Shown here: positions 1-7,667 of the stretch, in pieces
How positions within the stretch are numbered: the first letter of the stretch is position 1
Layout of the letters: every line of letters starts with the position of its first letter
From: Clostridia bacterium
GTDB taxonomy: Bacteria > Bacillota > Clostridia > Oscillospirales > Ruminococcaceae
DNA length: 15,795 nucleotides
Reading direction: 5' to 3'
NCBI GenBank assembly: GCA_003246805.1
Contig: QKDG01000207.1
Location: 1 to 15,795, forward strand
Made by a program: the position numbers and the translations under genes
The notes under the pieces: model-generated
What the model saw: only the letters and a program-made list of their open reading frames with translations
Told to the model about the DNA's origin: nothing
The model's database searches: none

Positions 1-350
1 TGTGTGAACTCACCGGTAAAATCGCCTTTCCCATCTTCCACAACTTCAACAGCTGAAACAATAAAGATAGCAGACAACTCGTTTTTAAAGCTGTTGATTA
101 ATTCATAAACAGATTTATCGGCAAAAATAGTCAGCTTTGCTTCAAGTGAAGCGCCTATAACCTTTTCAGCACGTTTAATTTCAAGTGCCTTTTTAGCATC
201 TTCTCTAAGCTTATAGATAACATCCCACTTTTTCTTGAATTCTTCAGAAAATTCAATATCTGATTTTTTCGGCATATCATTCATAAAAATGCTTTCAATG
301 TTATCACTTTCGGGGTGAGGCATAAAACTCCATATTTCATCAGCAGTAAA
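1..350 (-). CDS. ileS: Isoleucyl-tRNA synthetase, C-terminal piece (frameshifted, partial at window edge)
   Basis: This is the third piece of a broken isoleucyl-tRNA synthetase gene. The frame opens just after a TAA at 351-353 and stays open to the window edge. It reads TADEIWSFMPHPESDN and then a charged helical stretch, which is the end of the anticodon-binding domain of class Ia synthetases. The expected 'APILPFTADEIW' block is cut between 'API' (previous piece) and 'FTADEIW' (this piece), so a frameshift lies at about 348-356. The first in-frame ATG is at 323, but no ribosome binding site precedes it, so independent translation is unlikely. By comparison with family length (about 920 residues), some 30-40 residues are still missing; in many bacterial IleS proteins these include a zinc-binding cysteine cluster. 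Family identity is certain; whether the frameshift is biological is not. Confidence 0.85.
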
Positions 351-1582
351 TTAATAGGTGCAATAAGTCGTGCAATTGCACTAAGAATTCTATACATAAC
401 TGTTTGAGCAGAACGCCTTTCGAGCGAATTTTTACCCTCACAATATAGTCTGTCTTTAATTATATCAAGATAGAAATTTGACATATCAACAATACAGAAG
501 CTGTGAATACTGTGGAAAACAATATGATAATCAAAATCATTATAAGCAGTGTTTACCTTTTCGATAAGCTCATCAAGCTTCATTACTGCCCATTTGTCAA
601 CTTCCAATAACTGATTGTCAGGAACAGAATCCTTATCAACATCGAAAATTTCACAGTTTTGCAGATTTCCTAAAATAAATCTTGCAGTATTTCGTATTTT
701 CTTATAGCTTTCAGAAAGTTGCTTCAAGATATCCTTAGAAATCCTTATATCCGCATGATAATCAGAAGATGCAACCCAAAGCCTTAAAATATCAGCACCA
801 AAGTCCTTTATAATCTCTTTTGGCTCTATACCGTTACCCATGGACTTAGCCATTTTTCTGCCTTCGCCATCAACAACCCAGCCGTGAGTACATACAGACT
901 TGTATGGTGCAACACCCTTCCATACAACTGATGTCAGCAAAGAAGACTGAAACCATCCTCTGTATTGATCGGCGCCTTCAAGATAAAGGTCAGCAGGTGA
1001 ATAAACCCCTTCCCTTTCTTCAAGAACAGCAGCATGAGTAACACCACTATCAAACCAGACATCCATAATGTCCATTTCCTTCGTGAACTCACTACAACCA
1101 CATTCACATTTTACTGAATTAGGGATAAATTCTGATAATTCTTTTGTATACCAAGCATCAGAGCCTTCATTTTTAAATAGCTCAGATATAGCGTTTATAA
1201 CATCCTCATTTATTACTGGCTTTTTGCAATCCGTGCAGTACAATATAGGAATTGGAACACCCCAGGTTCTCTGGCGAGAAATACACCAGTCACTTCTGTC
1301 ACGAACCATCCCTTTGATTCTGTCTTCACCCCAGCCAGGTATCCATTCAACATCTTCAATTGCTTTTATGGCTTGCTCTTTAAATCCATTAATTGAGCAG
1401 AACCATTGTTCTGTTGCTCTGAAAAGTATTGGCTCCTTACAACGCCAGCAATGAGGATACTGATGCTGAATTTTCTCAAGAGCAAACAAAGCATTTATTT
1501 CCTCTAAATGCTGAGCAATTGCCTTATTCGCCTGAGTTGTTGACAATCCCTTGAACATACCGGCATCGTCTGTCAGCGGCAT
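281..1582 (-). CDS. ileS: Isoleucyl-tRNA synthetase, central piece (frameshifted)
   Basis: This piece holds the second half of the catalytic domain and most of the anticodon-binding domain of IleS, which charges tRNA-Ile with isoleucine in the cytoplasm. Visible blocks include the CWRC pair (residues 45-48), DWCISRQRTWG (98-108), DVWFDSG, the 'LYLEGADQYRGWFQSSLL' stretch, and a KMAKS signature at 243-247 in place of the usual KMSKS. The first few residues (MPLTDDAG) are not a real N-terminus: they come from the second copy of a 16-bp tandem duplication at 1561-1592, and the protein should continue from the piece ending around 1590. The last 22 residues or so, after 'IAPI', are out of frame because of a second frameshift. 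There is no ribosome binding site for a start at 1582. Either the gene is truly broken, which would require another ileS copy elsewhere, or the sequence is wrong here. Confidence 0.9.
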   Translation of the reverse strand: MPLTDDAGMFKGLSTTQANKAIAQHLEEINALFALEKIQHQYPHCWRCKEPILFRATEQWFCSINGFKEQAIKAIEDVEWIPGWGEDRIKGMVRDRSDWCISRQRTWGVPIPILYCTDCKKPVINEDVINAISELFKNEGSDAWYTKELSEFIPNSVKCECGCSEFTKEMDIMDVWFDSGVTHAAVLEEREGVYSPADLYLEGADQYRGWFQSSLLTSVVWKGVAPYKSVCTHGWVVDGEGRKMAKSMGNGIEPKEIIKDFGADILRLWVASSDYHADIRISKDILKQLSESYKKIRNTARFILGNLQNCEIFDVDKDSVPDNQLLEVDKWAVMKLDELIEKVNTAYNDFDYHIVFHSIHSFCIVDMSNFYLDIIKDRLYCEGKNSLERRSAQTVMYRILSAIARLIAPINLLLMKYGVLCLTPKVITLKAFL

Positions 1583-2678
1583 CGTCTGTCAGCTTCCCTT
1601 TGCCGTCAACAGGGACAACTATATCAATTTCAGGATAATTTTTGCACACTTCAAAGTCTTCAACACCGTGACCAGGTGCTGTATGAACACAACCTGTACC
1701 ACTTTCAAGTGTTACGTGGTCGCCTATAATAATAGGTGATTTTCTGTTCATAAAAGGATGCTCTGTCTGAATACCCTCAAGCTCTTTACCGATAAATGAA
1801 CCAGTAACTTCAAAATCACTTATTCCAGCAGCACCCATAGTTTGGTTTACAAGTTCTCTGGCGATACAATAATTTTCATTTTTAGCTTTAACAATACAAT
1901 ATTCATATTCAGGGCCTAAGCATATTGCTAGGTTTCCTGGTAAAGTCCAAGTGGTTGTTGTCCATATTACGAAGAATGTTTTATTTAAATCAATATTTAG
2001 TGACGCAAAAAGCCCTTTGTCATCAGTTACCTTGAACTTAACATAAATTGAATGACAAGGGTCATCAGCATATTCAATTTCAGCCTCTGCAAGTGCAGTC
2101 TGGCATTCAGGGCACCAATAAACAGGCTTTAAGCCTTTGTAGATATAGCCTTTTTTTGCCATTTCACCAAAAACCTTTACCTGCTTAGCCTCAAACTCAG
2201 GCTTTAAAGTCAGATAAGGGTCTTCAAAATCGCCCATTACACCAAGGCGTTTGAACTGCTCTTTTTGATTTTCTACATATGAAAGAGCAAATTCCTTGCA
2301 ATGCTTTCTGAGCTCAACAGGTGGAATAGTACCATTTTCGACTCCGATTTTTTTCATTGCTTTAAGCTCAATCGGGAGTCCATGAGTATCCCAGCCAGGA
2401 ATATATGGTGAACAAAAGCCACTCATATTTTTATACTTTACAATTATATCCTTTAAAACCTTATTAAGTGCTGTTCCAAGGTGTATATCGCCATTTGCAT
2501 AAGGCGGACCATCATGTAAAACATATTTAGGCTTTCCTTGATTATTTTCAATCATTTTGTAATATAATCTGTCGTTTTCCCATTTATCTAACATTTCAGG
2601 CTCCCTTGTTGGAAGATTACCTCTCATCGGGAAATCTGTCTTTGGCAGATTAAGGGTTTGATTATAGTCCTGTTGCAT
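1524..2678 (-). CDS. ileS: Isoleucyl-tRNA synthetase, N-terminal piece (frameshifted)
   Basis: This is the start of IleS: ATG at 2678 with an AAGGAG site at 2686-2691, 7 nt upstream. The Rossmann-fold ATP site is present as DGPPYANGDIHLGTALNK, giving HLGT at residues 66-69 where the signature is HIGH. The CP1 editing domain follows, with WTTTTWTLPGN and GTGCVHTAPGHGVEDF, which clears mischarged valine. The protein is conserved up to 'GKGKLTDDA' and then runs into an unrelated tail from 'ADRRCRY' to a stop at 1524, because a 16-bp unit is duplicated at 1561-1592. The gene sits 19 nt after divIVA, the same neighbour as in Bacillus. No T-box leader is present in that gap, so any Ile-responsive control would have to act from further upstream. 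Confidence 0.93.
   Translation of the reverse strand: MQQDYNQTLNLPKTDFPMRGNLPTREPEMLDKWENDRLYYKMIENNQGKPKYVLHDGPPYANGDIHLGTALNKVLKDIIVKYKNMSGFCSPYIPGWDTHGLPIELKAMKKIGVENGTIPPVELRKHCKEFALSYVENQKEQFKRLGVMGDFEDPYLTLKPEFEAKQVKVFGEMAKKGYIYKGLKPVYWCPECQTALAEAEIEYADDPCHSIYVKFKVTDDKGLFASLNIDLNKTFFVIWTTTTWTLPGNLAICLGPEYEYCIVKAKNENYCIARELVNQTMGAAGISDFEVTGSFIGKELEGIQTEHPFMNRKSPIIIGDHVTLESGTGCVHTAPGHGVEDFEVCKNYPEIDIVVPVDGKGKLTDDAADRRCRYVQGIVNNSGE
1561..1592. repeat. 16-bp perfect tandem duplication inside ileS
   Basis: The unit cggcatcgtctgtcag occurs at 1561-1576 and again, identically, at 1577-1592. The base that follows (c) matches the first base of the unit, so the parent junction has 1 nt of microhomology. 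Sixteen is not a multiple of three, so the second copy shifts the ileS frame. Removing one copy gives the conserved path GKGKLTDDAGMFKG. Confidence 0.97.
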
Positions 2679-2697
2679 TTATATTCTCCTTGTAAAA

Positions 2698-3288
2698 TTA
2701 AAATTGATTATTGTCAAGATTTAAATCATTATATGAGAATGACTCGCTCTCATCTTCATAATTATTGGCAGTATTTTTTTTAGAATCAAAATTATTTTTG
2801 TTAATCTCTATCTGAATATCTGTTTCGCTATCAGAATCGTCTGAAAACTCTGGGATATCCATTATCAGATGAAGTTGCTTGTTGTATAAGTCGGTCAATT
2901 GTGATTTGAATAGAGAAACCTCTTTTTTAAGATTTTCAAGCTTAGCAAGCTCGTCAGAATACTCATCCTTAATGCGATATAACAAAGCCTCAGATTTATC
3001 CTTTGCATTTGCTATAATCTTTTGTGATTCAATTTCAGCTTCAAGAATTATTTGCTTAGCTTGCTTTTGCGCGCCAAGTATTGCAGCCTTGATTGTATCT
3101 TCTTCCTCACGGTATTCATTGATTTTATCAACAAGCTTTTCAATCTTAGCTTCATTATCATCAAAAGTCTTAGTCATATTTGCAATAGAAAAAGCAACCT
3201 CTTTTAAATAGGTATCAACTTCTTCTACTCTGTAACCTTTTCCTATTTTTTCAAACTTTTTTTCACTGATTTCTTTTGGGCTTATCAT
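2698..3288 (-). CDS. divIVA: DivIVA-family cell-division/polarity protein
   Basis: DivIVA proteins bind negatively curved membrane at poles and septa and recruit division or wall-growth partners. The N-terminal DivIVA motif is present: MISPKEISEKKFEKIGKGYR followed by VEEVDTYLKEV. After it come two long heptad-rich coiled-coil stretches (about residues 30-150), interrupted near residue 70, and an acidic, Asn/Ser-rich tail. I place the start at ATG 3288, not at the in-frame codon 6 residues upstream, because AGGAGG (3295-3300) lies 6 nt before it. That site overlaps the stop codon of ylmH, so the two genes are translationally adjacent. Length (196 residues) suits the family. It lies between ylmH and ileS exactly as in Bacillus. 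Confidence 0.95.
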   Translation of the reverse strand: MISPKEISEKKFEKIGKGYRVEEVDTYLKEVAFSIANMTKTFDDNEAKIEKLVDKINEYREEEDTIKAAILGAQKQAKQIILEAEIESQKIIANAKDKSEALLYRIKDEYSDELAKLENLKKEVSLFKSQLTDLYNKQLHLIMDIPEFSDDSDSETDIQIEINKNNFDSKKNTANNYEDESESFSYNDLNLDNNQF

Positions 3289-3298
3289 AATAATCCTC

Positions 3299-4084
3299 CT
3301 AAACATATTTTTTTATTATTATATAGTATTTGTCTTTTTTTGTTTTTCCATTAATTGAAGAGAATATAAATTTTCCATATTTTCGTATAGAAATTATATC
3401 AGAAACATTCAGTATATGGCTACTATCGTCAACATTTTTACTGTTTATAGCAACAAATGAAGATTTAATTAAAGCAGATGATTTTTCACGGCTGAGCTTT
3501 GTGATAAAGCTTACAATACAGTCAAGCCTTAATGAAGATGCCGTGCCGGATATGTCAATAAATTCTTGCTCAACAGAAAAATTAAAGCCGCTGATATCAT
3601 CAGATATTTTCACCCTGACATTACCGATTTTTTCGATATTATTAAAAACAAAGCTATATATTGTGGTATAAAGAAAAACAACAGCTTTGTTTTCATTAAT
3701 AATTATGTCTCCTATCATTTCTCGTTTTATCTGCAATGACATTAAAGAGCCTAAAATATCCCTGTGAGTCATTATTCTAAAATTACTAAATGATATTAAA
3801 ATAGGTTTTAATGGGAATTCTTCATTATCTACACTTTCAAAATAGGGAAAAACCCCAAGCAGCTTTCTTTTAGCTTCTTTATACCCACCGAAAAAAGAAT
3901 AATTGTCAATTTTAAAAAAATGCAGAATGTCCTCAGCAAAACTGCACTGGCTTTCATCAAGAAAAAACGAAAACTTTTCACTGTTTTTTTCGTGAACAAA
4001 ATTAATCCAGTCAACAATTCTTTTAGAAAATAGCTTTTCTTCTTCCGGCAAGCTTTTGTAGTAGCTGGTGTCAGAAAAATTCAT
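3299..4084 (-). CDS. ylmH: YlmH-family S4-domain RNA-binding protein
   Basis: YlmH (also called RqcP2) is an S4-domain protein of Firmicutes division clusters; in Bacillus it has been linked to ribosome-associated quality control of stalled nascent chains. Here the N-terminal two thirds match the family (FGGYKEAKRKLLGVFP, FRIMTHRDILGSLMSLQIKR, IGDIIINENKAVVFL). The C-terminal part from about residue 180 is the S4 domain (SSLRLDCIVSFITKLSREKS, then a KSSFVAINSK strand). Its ATG (4084) overlaps the sepF stop by one base as TAATG, a classic coupling arrangement. Length of 261 residues is normal. The protein is soluble, with no membrane segment. Identity is firm; the ribosome role is known for the family and is not shown by this sequence. 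Confidence 0.93.
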   Translation of the reverse strand: MNFSDTSYYKSLPEEEKLFSKRIVDWINFVHEKNSEKFSFFLDESQCSFAEDILHFFKIDNYSFFGGYKEAKRKLLGVFPYFESVDNEEFPLKPILISFSNFRIMTHRDILGSLMSLQIKREMIGDIIINENKAVVFLYTTIYSFVFNNIEKIGNVRVKISDDISGFNFSVEQEFIDISGTASSLRLDCIVSFITKLSREKSSALIKSSFVAINSKNVDDSSHILNVSDIISIRKYGKFIFSSINGKTKKDKYYIIIKKYV

Positions 4085-4506
4085 TATAGAGAAAACCCGT
4101 TGTTTTCAAGCTCCCCCATCAAATCAACGCCAGAAAATCCAACGTTTTTTGGCATAATAGCAAAAGTCTTTTGTGCCATCATTTTAATGTCTGCCCCATT
4201 TGCATAAGCAACACCAGACAGAAAATCAAGAATTCTTTTTGCATCATCATTTTTTACAGTTTCAAGATTTAACAACACCGTCTTTTGCGCATTAAGGTCA
4301 TCCCCGATGGCTTTTACCTCAGAAAAATCAGTAGGCCTAGCCAGAACAATCTGCAAATTAGATGCATTGCTAAGCTTTACTTCCCTGCTTCTTCTTACAT
4401 CATGGCTTGTATTGTCTTCAACCTCGGTATCTTCAACAAAACCTTCCTCTTCCTCTTCATCAGCGCTACCTATGAAAATATTCCTCAAATTATCAACAAC
4501 GCTCAT
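4084..4506 (-). CDS. sepF: SepF, FtsZ-ring membrane anchor
   Basis: SepF bundles FtsZ filaments and ties the Z ring to the membrane. The N-terminus MSVVDNLRNIFIG is the expected amphipathic membrane-binding helix. It is followed by a very acidic linker (a run of five Glu, then more Asp/Glu) and the globular SepF domain from about residue 45 to the end, with the motifs VVLARPTDFSEV-like, LNLETVKNDDAKRILDFLSG and FAIMPKNVGF. I use ATG 4506 because GGAGG (4514-4518) lies 7 nt upstream; the TTG two codons earlier sits almost on that site. The gene follows yggS by 14 nt and overlaps ylmH. 140 residues is typical. Confidence 0.96.
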   Translation of the reverse strand: MSVVDNLRNIFIGSADEEEEEGFVEDTEVEDNTSHDVRRSREVKLSNASNLQIVLARPTDFSEVKAIGDDLNAQKTVLLNLETVKNDDAKRILDFLSGVAYANGADIKMMAQKTFAIMPKNVGFSGVDLMGELENNGFSL

Positions 4507-4520
4507 AAACAATCCTCCAT

Positions 4521-5225
4521 TTATATTCTTTTTCCAAATAATGCAGTTCCGATTCTAATAATATTAGAACCGTATTTTATTGCTGTTTCATAGTCATTTG
4601 ACATTCCAACCGACAATACAGAAATATCAGTATCAGAAATCTTCATATCACGAATCTCATTAAACAGCTGTTGAAGCTTAAAATACATATCCTCGCCAGC
4701 GTTTGCAGGCGGAATTGCCATCAAGCCTTTAACCTTAATATTATCAAGCATTGATATCTCATTTATAATATCCTTGACGTTTGAATATTGAACACCGTTT
4801 TTTGTTTCTTCGTCTCCTATATTCACTTCAATTAGAATATCCATTGTTTTGTTGTTTTTAAATGCCTGCTTGTCAATTTCTTTAGCAAGCCTGAAGCTGT
4901 CAACAGATTCTATCATAGAAACATCATTAATGATATATTTTACCTTATTAGTTTGCAAATGCCCTATAAAATGTATTTCAGCACATTGATAGTAAAAAGA
5001 TTTTTTAGATACAAACTCCTGAACTTTGTTTTCTCCAAGCAGGGTTATTCCATTTTCAACCGCAATATTGACAATTTGCGGAGCGACAGTTTTTGTTACC
5101 GCCATTGTCTTAATAATATCATTATCATTACGATATCTGGATTTTAATACGTTAATATTATAGCAAATTTTATTTAAGTTTTCAACTACATAAGAATAAT
5201 TATCTTTAGGTTGAATTATTTCCAA
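4521..5225 (-). CDS. ylmE: YggS/YlmE/PROSC-family PLP-binding homeostasis protein
   Basis: This family binds pyridoxal 5'-phosphate in an alanine-racemase-like barrel and helps balance free PLP and amino/keto acids; no catalytic reaction is established. The PLP lysine lies in MAVTK near the N-terminus (about K45), and GENKVQE, FIGHLQTNK, ESVDS, EVNIGDE.TKNG, GLMAIPP, VGMSNDYETAI and IRIGTALFG are all present. The start is uncertain. AGGAGG at 5235-5240 is directly followed by ATG 5234 with no spacer, whereas TTG 5225 lies 9 nt away and is the better-spaced choice. A start at ATG 5258 would have no ribosome binding site. The start region overlaps the end of the HlyD-like gene, whose last codons carry the ribosome binding site. 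ylmE next to sepF is the Bacillus order. Confidence 0.92.
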   Translation of the reverse strand: MEIIQPKDNYSYVVENLNKICYNINVLKSRYRNDNDIIKTMAVTKTVAPQIVNIAVENGITLLGENKVQEFVSKKSFYYQCAEIHFIGHLQTNKVKYIINDVSMIESVDSFRLAKEIDKQAFKNNKTMDILIEVNIGDEETKNGVQYSNVKDIINEISMLDNIKVKGLMAIPPANAGEDMYFKLQQLFNEIRDMKISDTDISVLSVGMSNDYETAIKYGSNIIRIGTALFGKRI

Positions 5226-6414
5226 GTGGTTCATCCTCCTCAAAAATAATTTTATCATATATCATTACATAATCTGAATCTTCATCAGGAGAAGACAAAA
5301 TAAAATCTTCGCCTTCATAAACAACATTTATCTTTTTGAACACGATATTTTGCCCGTACATTACATAAACTCCGCGCACACCATTTTCAAAATTTAGTGC
5401 TTTTCTTGAAATTTTTATCCCAGATTGTTCTTTTATAATAATTTCGATATCGGCCACTCTGTCCTGCACAAGGTCATAATTAATCTGATTGCACGATATT
5501 ATTATACGGCTCTTATTATCTTCATAATTATCAACGCTTTCAATTTTTGCACTTAATAAATCAGAAGATTTATTAAGTCTTATATTTATATAAGAATCAG
5601 CCTTACATCTGCTGTCAGTGCTTATAATTCCTGCTGCTTTCCAGGTGTATCCGTCGATTACTTTACCAATATTCTGGCTTGACTCATTGATATCAGGGTT
5701 CATTACAATACTGTTTATCTGTTGCTCTGTGATTTCATTAATATTAGCAAAATTAAGCTTGTCCTCATAGCCGTCACAATAGCTTACAAAATAGCCAGGA
5801 GCATCAGTTTTGATTGTGCTCAAAGGGCTGCTGATAATTCCATTAAGTTCGTTGATTCTGCTGTTAATCTGGTTTACCCTTTGATTAAAAACTTCTATGC
5901 TTTCTTCATCTGTAATAATGTTATAAATGTTCATTAAAGATAAAAGTTTAGTTTTTGTTTCGCTAATCTTACCTGTGTTGTTTTCCTGAATATATTTTTG
6001 TAGCGCTATATATTCGTTGTCAATTTCGTTAGCAATAAATTCAGGCTGCGCAGTTTCTGATATCCCTGGATTTGTGGCTTTGTTTAGTTGGTATAATTCA
6101 GTATTCAGTACACTTTTTTCAGAAATAGCATTGATTTGTGAGATAGAAGAATAAGCTTCGGCAACTATTGAATCTTTTGATACCTTGCTGCCATCAGTAT
6201 AAACAAAGTTTAATACACCCTGCCCATCATACTGGATAATATCTTCATTCCTTATAAAAACGCCTTTAAAAGCAATCGAATCGCTATAAGTATAAAAAAT
6301 AGCCTGCTCAGATTTTTGCTTGTCAGTTAAAAGCCTATATCCCTGACTGACAAATATAAGAATTATAAAAACAGATAAAACAAAGGCAACTATTTTTATT
6401 GTAAACGAATTCAT
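5206..6414 (-). CDS. HlyD-like single-pass membrane protein (efflux/secretion adaptor type), function unknown
   Basis: A 402-residue protein with a short cytoplasmic N-terminus, one transmembrane helix at about residues 7-26 (IKIVAFVLSVFIILIFVSQG) and a long outside domain. The architecture resembles HlyD-type adaptors: a first half-lipoyl strand set (FKGVFIRNEDII, GVLNFVYTDGSKVSKDSIVA), a helical section at about residues 95-200, then a second half (SPLSTIKTDAPGYFVSYCDGYED) and beta-rich barrel-like regions. No transporter ATPase, permease or TolC-like gene is nearby. ATG 6414 has GAGG 5 nt upstream and follows hfq by 11 nt. The 3' end overlaps yggS and embeds its ribosome binding site, so the two are probably co-translated. 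The HlyD resemblance is my reading of fold-like motifs; the role, possibly envelope-related given the division genes downstream, is inference. Confidence 0.72.
   Translation of the reverse strand: MNSFTIKIVAFVLSVFIILIFVSQGYRLLTDKQKSEQAIFYTYSDSIAFKGVFIRNEDIIQYDGQGVLNFVYTDGSKVSKDSIVAEAYSSISQINAISEKSVLNTELYQLNKATNPGISETAQPEFIANEIDNEYIALQKYIQENNTGKISETKTKLLSLMNIYNIITDEESIEVFNQRVNQINSRINELNGIISSPLSTIKTDAPGYFVSYCDGYEDKLNFANINEITEQQINSIVMNPDINESSQNIGKVIDGYTWKAAGIISTDSRCKADSYINIRLNKSSDLLSAKIESVDNYEDNKSRIIISCNQINYDLVQDRVADIEIIIKEQSGIKISRKALNFENGVRGVYVMYGQNIVFKKINVVYEGEDFILSSPDEDSDYVMIYDKIIFEEDEPLGNNST
5235..5240 (-). promoter_or_regulatory. Ribosome binding site of yggS inside the HlyD-like gene
   Basis: The perfect AGGAGG encodes part of the EED residues near the C-terminus of the HlyD-like protein. 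An ATG follows with zero spacing and an in-frame TTG follows at 9 nt. The spacing favours TTG 5225 as the yggS start, and ties translation of yggS to passage of ribosomes through the upstream gene. Confidence 0.7.
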
Positions 6415-6425
6415 CTGGACCTCAT

Positions 6426-6662
6426 CTAATTGTTTTCATTGTAATCAAGCACATTTATAGCTTTTGCCGGAATAATTGTTGAAATGGCATGCTTATAAAC
6501 TAAGTTCTGTTTACCATCACAATCAAGAACAACTGTATAATTATCAAAGCCTTTTACCATGCCTTTAAACTGGAATCCGTTGGTTAAATAAATCGTTACA
6601 GCTATTTTATCTTTTCTTGCCTGATTCAAAAAAACGTCCTGCAAATTTACACCTTTAATCAT
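6426..6662 (-). CDS. hfq: Hfq, RNA chaperone of the Sm-like family
   Basis: Hfq forms a hexameric ring that binds U- and A-rich RNA and promotes sRNA-mRNA pairing or affects RNA stability. The 78 residues cover the full Sm fold: an N-terminal helix (NLQDVFLNQARKDK, with the conserved Gln and Asn), Sm1 (VTIYLTNGFQFKGMVKGFDN YTVVL) and Sm2 (NLVYKHAISTIIPAK, with the YKHA core). There is only a very short tail after the fold, as in Firmicutes Hfq. A purine-rich site lies upstream of ATG 6662. It follows miaA by 45 nt, the largest gap in the run. The miaA-hfq pairing is the same as in enterobacteria. In Gram-positives the Hfq role is often modest; the sequence does not show which applies here. 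Confidence 0.97.
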   Translation of the reverse strand: MIKGVNLQDVFLNQARKDKIAVTIYLTNGFQFKGMVKGFDNYTVVLDCDGKQNLVYKHAISTIIPAKAINVLDYNENN

Positions 6663-6707
6663 TTAAATCCCGCCTCTCAATTTTTTAAGTCTGTTTTATT
6701 AATTATA

Positions 6708-7652
6708 TCACAATAATTTGGAATTTTCTATTATATTTTTTGCATTTTCAATAATATTTTCTTTTTGAGGTTCAATACTATCCAAAACTATCCAATCAAT
6801 CCTGCTATCTCTCCTGAACCATGTGAGCTGTCTTTTTGCGTATCTTCTTGTCTGCTGTTTTAATTTATCTTTACATTCTTCCAGAGTGGCTTTGTTTTCA
6901 AAATATGGCAACAATTCCTTGTAGCCTATTGCTTGATAAGCAGTTTTAAGGTTATTCGAGCTGTAAACATTATAAACTTCTTCCAAAAGCCCGTTTTTAA
7001 ACATCTCATCAACACGGATATTAATTCTTTGATAAAGAATTTCCCTGTCTGAATAATTTAAACCTATAATACAAGGCTCAAAAGGGCTTTCTTCCAACCT
7101 GCTCTTTATTTTTTGTTCACTTATTTTCATACCAGTCAATTCATAAACTTCTAACGCTCTTATTATCCTTGTTATATTGTTTTCATGTAAGGTATCAGCT
7201 GTTTCAGGGTCAACGGCGTTAAGCTTATCAAGAAGAAATTTGTTTCCATAAAGCCTTGCCTGCTCAGAAAGCTTTTCTCTTATCTGATAATCAGCCTGTG
7301 TATCATCAAAGCTAATATTATCAATCAATGAATTTATATACAAGCCAGTTCCCCCTGCAAGAACAGGTAGCTTACCCTTTTTTGAAATTTCAAATATTTT
7401 TTGCTTTGCAACGCTTACATAATCTGCAACACTAAAACTATCCTCCTGCCCTACAAAGCTTATAAGATGATGGGGAATTTCCTGCATTTCTTCTAGTGTC
7501 GGCTTGGCAGTAGCAATATCAAGGCCCTTATAAATCTGCATAGAATCCGCAGACACAACCTCGCCATTATATATTTTTGCAAGCTCAATTGCAAGAGATG
7601 TCTTGCCTGATGCAGTAGGCCCGACTATAACAAGTAAAGGCTGTTTTTCCAC
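6708..7652 (-). CDS. miaA: MiaA, tRNA dimethylallyltransferase
   Basis: MiaA transfers a dimethylallyl group from DMAPP to N6 of A37 in tRNAs reading UNN codons, giving i6A37. The P-loop GPTASGKT is at residues 11-18, followed by SADSMQIYKGLDIATAKPT (catalytic Asp and prenyl acceptor site), GGTGLYINSL, and the tRNA-contacting RRYAKRQLTWFRRD near the C-terminus. 314 residues is the normal length. The start is GTG 7652: AAGGAG lies 5 nt upstream, while the overlapping ATG is in a different frame. The gene follows mutL by 15 nt. Its product i6A is the substrate of MiaB, encoded at the head of the same gene run. Confidence 0.97.
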   Translation of the reverse strand: MEKQPLLVIVGPTASGKTSLAIELAKIYNGEVVSADSMQIYKGLDIATAKPTLEEMQEIPHHLISFVGQEDSFSVADYVSVAKQKIFEISKKGKLPVLAGGTGLYINSLIDNISFDDTQADYQIREKLSEQARLYGNKFLLDKLNAVDPETADTLHENNITRIIRALEVYELTGMKISEQKIKSRLEESPFEPCIIGLNYSDREILYQRINIRVDEMFKNGLLEEVYNVYSSNNLKTAYQAIGYKELLPYFENKATLEECKDKLKQQTRRYAKRQLTWFRRDSRIDWIVLDSIEPQKENIIENAKNIIENSKLL

Positions 7653-7667
7653 ATTGACTCCTTTTAA

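Noticed and set aside
1524..1600. Programmed ribosomal frameshifting in ileS
   Set aside because: There is no slippery heptamer or stimulatory structure at the site; the frame change is fully explained by a perfect tandem duplication.
281..2678. HLGT and KMAKS variants of the HIGH and KMSKS signatures as evidence of an inactive synthetase
   Set aside because: Such substitutions are, to my knowledge, tolerated in bacterial IleS proteins, so they do not by themselves indicate loss of function.
2679..2697. T-box riboswitch in front of ileS
   Set aside because: Only 19 nt separate divIVA from ileS, far too short for a T-box, and divIVA coding sequence immediately precedes it.
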